A stretch of 64,000 bases of DNA from Holothuria scabra (lineage: Eukaryota; Echinodermata; Holothuroidea; Aspidochirotida; Holothuriidae): assembly GCA_037179385.1 (NCBI GenBank), contig CM074189.1:25667648-25731647 (forward strand), written 5' to 3'. The translations under genes were made by a program, and so were the position numbers. Positions 44,395 through 55,044 of the stretch are shown in pieces. The first letter of the stretch is position 1. Each line of letters opens with the position of its first letter. The notes beneath the pieces were generated by a model. The model was not told the origin of the DNA. It did no database searches and was given only the letters and a program-made list of their open reading frames with translations.

Positions 44395-46850
44395 TGGAGT
44401 TAATTAGAGGATATAGAATATAGAAGGAACCCATACACAAGCTTTGCGTCTGTTGCACGCTGACTTTTACCGTATACCGCCCTCACACAGCGGCTGCGCT
44501 TTCCAACCTCGGTTGTGTTGATTTGTTTGTTGAGTTAATTGAACTTGCAACAGAGTATTAGAAGACAGTGCATTTTATTTTATGATTCTGTTTCAGAAAA
44601 CGTCAGCTGGGCGAATATGTTTCAAAATAAATTGAAAAAGGGAAATCCTTATGATCTTCAGTAGGTAACTACAGTCTCGGCTGGTGGAAAATGCTCTGTT
44701 TTCTTTTACAATTAAAAAATACCAGTTAGATTAAAATTCCGAAACCAACCAGAGAAATCGATTGTTTGTGGAAATTCTTTGCTTGTTCTGTTCTCCCGTT
44801 CTTGGACGATGACATTCAATTTAATGAAACGCATTTTTGTCTATAGTGCTATTTGTGTTTATGCAAGTTATGCAGAATTTGGCTGTTACAATTTTGTGAC
44901 GAAAATCAATGATTCCGTGAAGTTTAAGTGTTTCGTACGACCTCATCAGATTCAACATGTAGTTTAGACCAAAGATAATTCAACCATTACTAAGGCAGAG
45001 GGAGACTATAATCACGTATTTTATAACACCTTACTCTATACTTTCCAGCTATAAAACGCGAAGACGACGGCACTTATTCTTGCATTTATTTGGACCAATC
45101 AATTGGAAAGTATTGTTTGAGTGTGGAAGGTAAGTGCATTAAGTAAATAGACAAAGTAAATAGTTTCAAAAATTGACATTTCAAATGGAGTAATCTTGTT
45201 GTAATTTTGAAAGTTTTCAACATTTTATGTGAATTCATGGTAGATATTTTCTGGTACGAAAGATATTTTTGGACAAATCTTTGAAATTTATGTGTGGATA
45301 AATTGTAACAGCATAGTTTCAGAATGTCTTTGATAATCAGGTAAATCCCTAAACTACCGGTACGATGTTTTATGGCTTAAACCAAAATATTTCTTTTCAA
45401 CCGAAAATAGTTCCTCCTGAAATGTCAATATACGTTGACAGCAATTATCAACAAGAGTCATTATGGGCAAAACGCGGTGACATCTTGAACTTAGCATGTG
45501 TGGCCGTGGGTGCTATACCTTTTGAAAACATAGCCTGGAGTTTAAAAGATAAGTACATCACTTTTGGACCAACCCAAACAACATTACTGGAAGACGACGG
45601 TTCTTTTACTACTAATTCCTCTGTTTCTTACATGGTCACTAAAACGGTAAATTTCATCGAATGTATAAGTGTTGGACAGACTACTTCCTCTCAGGCTGCA
45701 TCAATCAACATATCAAGCTACGGTAATCGCTTTTCTGTTTTTTTAATTTGTTCCGGTAGTTTATTGCGTACATCAATATTGTGAATACATATCAAAGGTA
45801 ACTTACAGGGAAATATTGCGTAAATAGTGTTCGCAAAAATTTCACATTTTTGAAACCGTTCTTTCAAATACAGAATAGTAGATTATTCAAAATTGGGCAG
45901 TACATTAGCCTTTTTTCACACATTAAGTTTCCCACAATATTGATTTGTCACGGTTGCTCAAACCGACTTTCTTCACCAAAACTTTTAGAACTTCAAAATA
46001 AGTAACGAGAATTCCATTACATCTCCAAAACATAACTTTTTGAGAGATGAAGTGAATGTTTATCGATGAGACTAAATGGTTTAATAATGAGTGAAACCAT
46101 TTCCTTTGAATGCTCTTATGTTGTGCTTTAAAAGCAATATTTCTCCTTAACAATCGAATAAACATGCAAACTTATTTTATTCTTCAGATATGTACCTTGT
46201 GAAATGACGGTTCTCGGGTTGACAGAGAAATTGCAATATTTTCAACTGACATGCTGATTTTAAATTTTATATTTGAAGTTTCCTCTCATTACCTCATCAA
46301 TTTGAAATGGATACTGGACGGCAACTCTTATTTTCGAAGTGCCTTTAATAGCAGCTGTACGCAACAGGGATGCATCCATGTCACAACCTTCAAAATTCTT
46401 CAAATGACAAAAGACATCGATGTGTCTTGCATCAGCTTTGGAAACCACCTCCCTGAGAACTTTTCTTCATCCATAGCTGTCCACCTTTACGGTATGTTGT
46501 GATAATATAGCTCATAATCACGAAAGTCGCCTTTTCTTTGTAGACTTTTAAGGCCAATAACGTTGATCTTTTAGCCTTTGGTTATTTCTCACAACAGAAG
46601 TTCCAAAACATAAATGCATCTTTAGTTGTGTTCATTCGTTCTAAACTACATTATATGACATAATGGAACAGTTAAGCACGTCTACTTGTTAACAACAGCT
46701 GTATCGAGCACATTAAATTTGCATAATGTGGAAAAATAAACAGCAGAACTTCAGCAACGTAACCTGCTTTCTGTTCTCCTCTTTAGTGGTACCTTCCATC
46801 TATATTATGCTCAACGGAAAAAACTTAACGAGCCCATTAAGAGCTTCAAC

Positions 46851-47762
46851 TACACTCTTAAAAATTCTGGGCAAAACGTGTTGGGCACTTATAGTCTGGG
46901 TAAACGTTGGGCAAAGTTTTGATAAGGTTGGGCAAACACAGCGATGGTTGGGCACGTGTAAGGTCATTACCAATTAGTTGGGCAAATGTCCATGACGTAT
47001 GCAAAATGAGCATGCGCAATACTTCTATTGGTCGGAAAGACTCGCATGTCCGAGACGAACGACAACAATGGTGGAAGAAATTGTGACGATAAAGCTTATT
47101 TCGTGTGGATTAGCTACTTTCAATACTACTTTCACAGGTGTACACTGACGTGCATCTCTCAATGTAAAGTTTTAAATGTTTCGCGGTTATTTCTCTGAAG
47201 TGAAATCAAACAAATGTCCAAAATTGGTGTGCAAAGCTGAACAAGGTACTGCAGATGCAAGGCTTATGTTAGGCTTACATAGGGCTGGCTAACGTTAGGC
47301 TTACAACATTACCGTGTCGAATGTGTTGTGATTAACGTTAGTTTATGACCAGTCAGGAATTGGTCGAAATTCCTCAACAAAATAAAGAGATATTTATTAA
47401 AGCCGGTATAAATGCTGTGTTTCATTGTATTGTAACTTAGAAAACATTGAAATGCCTTTGTGCACTTCATTTGTCTCCATGGCTTCGAAGTAACCAAATG
47501 CCCAACGTTTACCCAACGTTGGGTTCGTATACCACCACACCAACATCTGGGTAAAGTTTGCCCCAAGGTTGAGTAAAACCTGCTGCCCAACAAATGCGCA
47601 AAATAAATTACCCAGAAAAAGGGCAAACTTTTGCCAAATGTATGAGTAAATATATTTGCTCATTTTTTGGGCACAATTTGCCCAGATGTTGGTGTGGTGG
47701 TATACGAGCCCAACGTTGGGTAAAAGTTGGGTAAAATTTTGCCCAACATTTATAAGAGTGTA
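46851..47762. mobile_element. 908-bp MITE splitting the fourth Ig exon (TA duplication)
   Basis: TA at 46,851-46,852 and 47,761-47,762 flanks termini CACTCTTAAAAATTCTGGGC and the inverted TTTATAAGAGTG. Repeated GGGCAAA, TTGGGTAAA and TTGGGCA motifs fill both ends. A large internal hairpin pairs 47,507-47,556 with 47,677-47,720. Removing the element and one TA restores an exon length of 333 nt, a multiple of three, so the insertion hit an open exon. TA target and termini suggest a Tc1/mariner-type MITE. Confidence 0.85.
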
Positions 47763-48385
47763 ACACCATATACAATTTTCAGTGCGTTGCCTTTGGTTCC
47801 AAGCCTACTGTAAAACTTGGTTGGAAGGTTGATGACACATTGCAGAAGGAACGGAAAACATTTCAAAGACCGAATGAATTCAACGAATACAGCTATGACT
47901 CTATTATAAACTTGACTCTTGACGTCTCGAGTTCCAGGACAAGTATTTCTTGTTTTATCGAATCACCGCCTTTACCACAGCTTGGTTTAAATGTCACATT
48001 GGAAATACTAACAGATAAACAAAAAGAAGGTAGACTTTAGTCGAATCAGTACATTTCATTTTCTTCATATGCTTTAAAAGAAGTTTTGAACAAAACTTTG
48101 AAGTGCTCTATACGGTATCTTTAGGTGTAATGATTAGCTCGAATAGTCCATTTATTTGACAGTATATTGTTTCGCGTGCTTGTGCCCTTCAAAACTGCAA
48201 CGTAGGTAAATTTAAATGAATGCATTAAAACTAAACAGATTTATTTCCGTTATTTACTAAAATTTTCACTTTTATTTGTTTCTTTTGACCAGGTGAATGG
48301 CGATTTTTACTAAACTTTTTCCTCCTAGTGGTTTTACTGGTGCCTATTGTTGTAGGTCTCAAGTTAGTTTGGCCGAAATTTAAGA

Positions 48386-49342
48386 GTAAGAATTTGATTA
48401 ATCTTAACTAAGCTATACGAGGACTATTCAATTTATATTGTGTAACCTTCATTTCAATTCCAATATTTTTAGTCATAGGTCGTTCTTACAGTATTATTCC
48501 TTCATCTGTAGATTAAAAGACAACATATTTTACAATATACATCCAATAACTATGAAATGTAATAATAATAAAAAAAAATGTTTGAAACGCAAAACAAAAA
48601 AACCTCTAAGCGCTAAAAAGGAAAAGGCACAAGGAGCTAGAAAAGAACACGATTACTTATAAGAAATACCAAACAGATGGGTTTCATGACAAGATTTAAA
48701 AAATAACTTCAAAACAGTTTTAAACCCACTTCTAGCCCACCACTTGTTCTTTTGTGAAATTTTATTTTCATAGTAATGATCATTGTGCAAATCATTAGGC
48801 TTGCCGAAATGCTGCATTAATTATTTATTTCCATGAAAAACTTTGAAGGCAGACGCCCCAGGACATCTTCAGTTTCCTAAAAGTACTGCTGTCTATTTCA
48901 AAGTGAATTTGCAGCCTGGTCATCCAATAAAGCCAATATTTGTTGAACATGACTTTGCAAAAGGAAAGACATGGATTTTCTTGCACCTTTTCGGTCTTTA
49001 ATGCTGAGCTCTTTCATATTGTCATTATGACACCCCAACATGCACACCAACAACCAAACATGATCGGGCTAATGCATAATTAAAATATGTTCGATAGTCA
49101 AATTAGACCAATGCATTAAAGATACAACGCGAAACGAGCTAAAACTTTAACCGCCTATGGCGTATGGTGCTTATTTAAACATTAAAACACGGGGAAGTCT
49201 AAAACCGCACTTGAACTATACCAAAAAATGTCTACACAGAATATAAAACATAGAAAAAAAGGATAACAAAAGTGCTGTTAACTCATTGAATGCACCTTTA
49301 ATGCATTCTTTTTTGTATTCTTTACTTTGTCTACTGTACAAA
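48386..49342. other. Post-transmembrane interval, exon uncertain
   Basis: A Lys-rich frame at 48,515-48,660 (KRKTKKPLSAKKEKAQGARK) might be a juxtamembrane exon, but its frame does not join the transmembrane exon in phase. The rest is AT-rich without recognisable features. Confidence 0.35.
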
Positions 49343-49565
49343 CACACTCTTAAAACGTCCGGTTCAACATGAACCGAAAAAGGATCAAAAGGATCAAATG
49401 GGCACTTAAAAGGAAAAGGATCAAATATTAGACTAGTTTCGGTTCAAAACGAACCATTTTTTGTTCAAAACGAACCGAATCTAGTCAAATATTTGATCCT
49501 TTTCGGTTAGGTGCCTATTTGATTCGTTTTCGGTTCAAATCTGAACCGGACGTTTTTAGAGTGCA
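49343..49565. mobile_element. 219-bp MITE of GGTTCA/TGAACC motifs
   Basis: CA at 49,343-49,344 and 49,564-49,565 bracket termini CACTCTTAAAACGTCCGG and CCGGACGTTTTTAGAGTG. The inside is a chain of GGTTCA, GAACCG and AGGATCAAA motifs in both orientations. It shares the outer CACTCT(T)AAAA with the element at 46,853 but has a different internal word. It lies in an intron of the receptor gene. Confidence 0.8.
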
Positions 49566-51379
49566 TGTTGTAATATTACAGACACTTTGTGCAGTGAGTT
49601 GGAAAAGTCGACATAGACTAAGTGGGAAGAACGTGGTAGCCCAAGTATGAGAAAATTCCACCTGGCATTTCAGATTTTCCAACTATCGCCACTCTAACGA
49701 ATGTTTTGGGAGATTAGAAACCCCACACAGACCCAGGTCGGGACACCTTGTGGACACGTCTGAATTATTTATATTCGGCAGAGTATAAGAAAATTATCTG
49801 TCCACTCCTTAATTTTGCAAAATAACAACCTCTTCCATTCTTTTTAAGGTTGCATCCATACCAAAGAAAAGAGTTTTAAAGATAAAGAGTAAGTTATTTT
49901 CCAAGTTCTAATTAAACTATTTTAATTCCTTTTGTTCTATCTACATTTGTTGACATTGTTCTAACGACATTGTTCTTAAGGTATTTTAAGGACTTAATTA
50001 CATCTGTGTCTTGTATGCGAATCGGTAGGCACTAATCTGCAAACAATGTAGCTCTCTTTTATTACAAGAAATGAAATTCTTCATGAAGAATCTAACATTA
50101 TTGCATTCTAAAAACAAATAATTTGCCCATACATTCTTTCAAGTGTCGTATATTGGTAAGCCAGGTCATCGGAACAAATTCTGAAGAGGGGCTAAGCATC
50201 GAAGCGATCCCGTAAGTTCACGAAACTAGACAACCCGTTTGCAATTAGTACGTCACAAGTCCGACTGCATTAAAAGTGCCGATGCTAAAGCCCCGTAGCG
50301 ACCCCTACCTGTCTCCATGGCCCATGTCAGTAGATACTCAGTTTGCAACTATCGTATCACCAAATCCATATCCTTTCACAGACGGCCGCTACCACCAGTA
50401 CCAACAAATGAGTCGGTTCAGTGTTTCACAGAGCCTGTTTTACATAACGATGAGGACACACGTAAGAAATAGTCCTCCTGCTGATTTATATTTTAACGTT
50501 GTTAAGAAATACCTTCAAGTCCTTTGCTTGCTTCATACAATATAACTTGTTCCGAGGGGTGTGAAAACTTTTCCGATTAATATACAAGTTTCTTTTGTCC
50601 CTCAGAAGATTATATCAAAGACGATGGTTTGTTCTCAGATCAAGGAGTTTTCACTAACAACTACCTGCTCCGATGAGGCAAGAGGGTATAATCTCGTTTA
50701 AAAAAAGTCAAATTTTGTGTTAAAAGTCGAAGTGAATTGGCGATTTTTCAAGTATTGGTGACACATAGCCTCTACATACTCGTCGGAAACGCCCCATATG
50801 GGTTACGTTTAAGCTACCTTATAACTTCTCCGAGTGTGAATTAAAAGAAATCTCCAATGATCACTTTCTATACTGACATGATTGACGTAATTTTTTTTAA
50901 CTCATCCGTTAAATATGCCGCACCTGAAAGAAAGCTGTTGGACTACAGTGACATATGTTTTTTACTGGAAACCAACATCAGCTATGTGGTATCCACGTGG
51001 GTGGGAACTACCAACTCGCCGAAAAATAAGGAGCAAAGTATTCTGATCTTAACTGTTGTAGGTACAGGAAGCTATATCCCTTATTGCCTCACATCTACTT
51101 CATCATTTATAAAAAGTAAAGATGTATTTCTAAACCTTAAATTAAGTCACAATTAGAGCTGCAATTGACTTGCTGCCTATACTTTCTGTATTTTTTCAAC
51201 TTGTTGCAGATAAGGACCATCTACAGAGCATACATTGGGATAACTTTGTAAAGAGCGTTTAGCTGTTCCCGATTATAAAGGAATACTTGGCTGCCACGCA
51301 ATAAGCTTCGAAAGCGGTATGGAGAATACATTTAGCATTTTTCTTATTGTTCCACCTTCCTCCAAAAATATACACGAGC

Positions 51380-51896
51380 AATGGCGTGACTAGACTTTTT
51401 TCCAGGAGGTGGGGAAAAGCCCTCCAATTCTGCACTTTTTTTAAGGTATGGGTACCACTGCGTCACCCTGCGATTGAACGGTGACGGAGGCACGTTGGTG
51501 CTTCATGTTGTCTAAAACCTACGAATTGAGGCTCTTCGACGACATAGTAATAGTTGTCCAAACCTCGTGGTCTTTTTGGACAAAAAAATATAAAAATAAG
51601 AGCTTGTATTGCAAAAAAATTGAAATTTTATAAAAGGAAATTTATGAAAGTAGCACTGTAATTATCGGTGTCACTTTATGATCTGGTGTCACATACGGCA
51701 AATTTCTGATTTCCTAATTTCCACGCACCGGAAAAATTTCGCTTATTAGAAACAACTTATTAAAATGCGAAGCCTTTATTGGAGAAAGTTTGGAACTTTA
51801 TTACAGCAAATTTCGAAAAAATGGCTAATTTTCGAATTTTTCATTTTTCAGAGCCAGTGGGGGCAATTGTCCCTGCCCCTCGTAGCTACGTTACTG
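51380..51896. mobile_element. Repeat with GGCGTGACTAG / GTAGCTACG ends
   Basis: Begins ATGGCGTGACTAGAC and ends CTCGTAGCTACGTTAC, roughly inverted. Its interior (GGTGTCACATACGGCAAATT, TCCGAATT-like blocks) matches the insertion in the right duplicated copy at about 61,460-62,190. It interrupts the region between two kinase-like exons. Confidence 0.6.
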
Positions 51897-52542
51897 TTTA
51901 CTAGAAATTTTCAGCTAAGATGTTTCGCAAGCAGAAGAACCTCCAATTACAATATTTTGCTTATAACGGATTACATTTTCTTTCATTACGCAGAAACGTT
52001 ATACATCTTATACGAATATTTTGGCACTAATGCATTGACATCGTACTTGAGACAGTTGGGAGAAATGGCATATGGATGTGATACCGATGTACAACGTGAT
52101 CTAGTTGACTATTTTATGCAAATTGTAATGCGATAGTTTTCCTGGAAAGAAATGCGGTAACTCCAATTTTATTTTCACTTTTGGTTATGACGGTACTTTA
52201 AATGCAGTGCAATTCATTTTTGCTTTCGTTCCAATTATGAACAACGTTCGTTTGGACAAAAAAGGCCAAGCCATTATAATGCATTCATGTTGAAAAGGGT
52301 TTATATATTCAATTGATCTCTTTCTTCTAATTTTTATTCTACAATTCTATAGCTACCTGGTTGTTTATGGCATTAAATTCTACTTGGAAAAAGCGAAGCC
52401 TCTTTCCTCAGATATTGTAATCATCCGTAAAGAATCGTACGAATCATATTACAAATCACTTTTAAAACATTACCCAAAAACATTACCTAAACACATGGAA
52501 GATACATCTAATAGAGATCTACGATCGTACCATGCTCGAAAA

Positions 52543-52732
52543 CACTTTGATCAACTATGCACCGACCTAAACAATGGTCAGAGGGTTGACCCAAACCATG
52601 GGCAAAAGCTACTATTAAATGGTCAGATTTAACCATAAATTGGTCACCTTTGACCATTGATATGGCTAGTCATTTGACCATGGTTTCAATCGGTGCAAAG
52701 ATGACCAAATCAATGGTCAAATCTTTTAAAGT
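52543..52732. mobile_element. About 190-bp MITE of TGGTCA/TGACCA motifs
   Basis: Inverted blocks TGCACCGACCTAAACAATGG and the reverse complement of CATGGTTTCAATCGGTGCA, flanked by CACTTTGA on the left and TTTTAAAGT on the right. The inside is TGGTCA/TGACCA words in both orientations. It abuts or truncates the kinase-like exon that starts near 52,353. Exact ends uncertain. Confidence 0.55.
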
Positions 52733-55044
52733 ACGCTTACTGCTACGCAAATAAAATTAAAATTGCACACATGAGGTTATGGTCAGAGGCTTAGCCTCGG
52801 GGGGGGGGGGGGCTGGAAACCCATCGCAATATCCGAAAAGAAAATCGGATATGAAAGGAATGTCATAAGAACACTTGTAAAGAGTAATGTAGACGACATC
52901 GGTCTTTATTGGACCGAATTGAACTTGGGAAAATGGTACGTGGGATCCGGATTGGAAACAGAGATGTATCGAAATTCCGGTAATTCATGTAACAGAAGCA
53001 CAAAGTGATGTTGGAAAATTTGATATTTAAAACACCTTCTGCCTAGTTCTGAGTAAAGTGTAATGTTCCACTGCAAGCAGAACCCCACTTCACTGAAAGA
53101 ACATTTCTCGTAATAACAATTTCTGGCACGTGATAAATTTACGATGGCTCGTTGTAGGGGCACTCCGCTTAGATAATCATGTACTCTCGTACATTTTTTT
53201 TCGCCCAGTCGCCAGCAAAGGTTGTTTTCTACTTGCCTTTGTGCCAGATTGTGTCACGTGTTTTGCCGAGGAGATATGATTGCAAACTACCAAATTTATC
53301 AAATTAAAATGAAATTGACCTACCGTTGCAGTGTGCACGCCCGGACCTTTTCTCCAGTAAAAATTTACTAACGAAACAACGTGTCTGTTAGCTGTACGAC
53401 TTTTGCTTAAAAGAAGACGCTGTACAAGTCATTTCAATAATGACAATGCGGGTAAGATGATACAAGTTTGCTTTTATTCCATTTTATCTCTTTCATAACA
53501 GCCTATATTAGCAGGAAAAGATTCATAGTGATATGCCGAATAAGACGTATTCCCTCGCCCACAGTCTACCGCTTACTAGTGCCGGTGATTGTTAGCATTA
53601 CATGTATCTTTATTTTCCTAATTTATGTTGGTATTTCACGTTTCCTGTGACCGAAGAGATTCTAATGCTTTCTTGCAAGACCGACATAATATAGTTCATG
53701 TCATGCCCCCGAGACTATCGTGCAAAAAGAATACCATATGCAAACAGACGTATGGTACCTTGCTTTAACTATGTGGGAAGTATTATCCAAAGGTAATTGC
53801 AATGACTTTACGAAATAACTTTCTCTTCGGAACGAAAAATATTCTGTGTTGCCTTCTTTTTTATAACATTTTTAAAGATAAATCAAAATTACAGGTATGC
53901 AAATATCTGCATTTCATGTTAATTGCATTAAAACGGAGTCTTTGTATTTTTCTTTCATTGTCGATTCCACATCAGGGGCAGATCTGCCACAAGACAACGA
54001 AAATGAAGGAACCTTTCTCTCAAGATGTCCTTTACCAATCCCATCAGTTTGTCCTCACCCCGTGTATGTTTCTTCTCACTCTAAATTTTATAGGAAGTTA
54101 AATTCTTTTTAGTGCATTTAAAGACTATTATTTGTCTATTATAGTGAGATGACCGAGGATTACCACGAAAGAAACTCACGCAATAAAATAACGCACCCAT
54201 CGTAGGCTAGCTACTCTATTTTACTTGAGATTATGCTGCTGTAATTATTTACACAAGGATCGCTTCCTAATATTTTGTCTTTTTAATTAAAAAATTGCGG
54301 TGTGTGAATAAACAACCAAGTCTAGAAGGCTTATTTGAACTCGTTACATTCCCATAGAAGTTCGGTCCGCATTTGCCCTTTTTCTTCTTTTTTCAGATAG
54401 TTCCCACCCGTGTCTTTGGAGATTATCTTGATACCAGCGCTAACTAGTATCGGGAGTAGCATAATTTAGTTTTAACAATAATATGGTTGATGCTTAATTC
54501 TTAAAACTAAGGAAATCATTCATTGCTTATACTATTATATTTTCTTTCTAACCTAGCTGCTGCTTCACTGAACTTCACGATTTTGTTCTTTCAGCTATGA
54601 CATGTTGTTAGAATGTTGGTTACATGTACCCTTTGATCGGCCATCTATACAAGACGTTTATCGCCGAATGGCTAGATATTCTTCAACAATACAGGTTTTC
54701 AGTCTTTATTTGTGTGTATGAAATGTAAATTCTCGTAATCACACCTCGTAATGTTTTCATATCGTGACTACTTGAGCACATTCATTAAGTAAACATGAGC
54801 CGCCTATAGCTTGAAACTACCTTTGATTTATTTATGAATGTTTTTTTTTTTTTTTTTTTTTATTATTTCTAACCAGGAAACTTTAACGTTTGTGTGGGTA
54901 CATAAGACATACAATGAGAAGATTTACTGTTCTGACCGTTTGTCCGAAAATAGTTTGTCTAACACAGAACAGTGGACCAAAGACATATCAGATATACCCA
55001 CCGTCGAAGAAAAACCGGCGGTTTATCAGGTTTGTATTTTGTGA

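Larger units (their letters stand above)
44809..55044 (+). pseudogene. Ig-domain transmembrane receptor with divergent tyrosine-kinase-like tail, decayed
   Basis: Signal peptide MKRIFVYSAICVYASYA follows the start at 44,809. Ig exons: 44809-45129 (DDGTYSC), 45411-45722 (LACVAVG...FIECISVG), 46188-46491 (LKWILDG...VSCISFG), 46787-48029 (FQCVAFGS...SISCFIES). A transmembrane exon, 48293-48385, follows (FFLLVVLLVPIVVG). Exon borders through the Ig and membrane part are phase 1. Cytoplasmic pieces: PLPPVPTNESV (ends 50,461), an acidic piece with DYIKDDG (about 50,607-50,670), N-lobe (ends 51,061), 51210 onward, LYILYEYFG from 51,994, YGIKFYLEKAKPLS from about 52,353, 53976-54063, 54595-54694 (ECWLHVPFDRPS, kinase subdomain XI) and 54877-55044. 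Lesions: in-frame TAG at 44,965-44,967 where an Ig Trp is expected, frame loss in Ig1 and in Ig3 (304 nt, not a multiple of three), a 908-bp MITE in Ig4, TAG at 51,260-51,262. No GxGxxG loop, VAIK lysine or HRD motif is visible. It was probably a receptor-type pseudokinase. Family unnamed. Confidence 0.72.

Noticed and set aside
46726..47663. Open frames on both strands inside the 908-bp MITE
   Set aside because: They are made of the repeated GGGCAAA/TTTGCCC words and the MITE's inverted structure.
50276..50545. Plus-strand open frame of 89 codons as a receptor exon in that frame
   Set aside because: The proline-rich PLPPVPTNESV and the phase-1 donor at 50,462 are in a different frame, so the longest frame is not the ancestral one throughout.
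53468..53650. Possible second membrane exon of the receptor (hydrophobic frame near 53,560)
   Set aside because: It falls inside the expected kinase-like region, has no matching splice phase, and could be chance AT-rich hydrophobicity.
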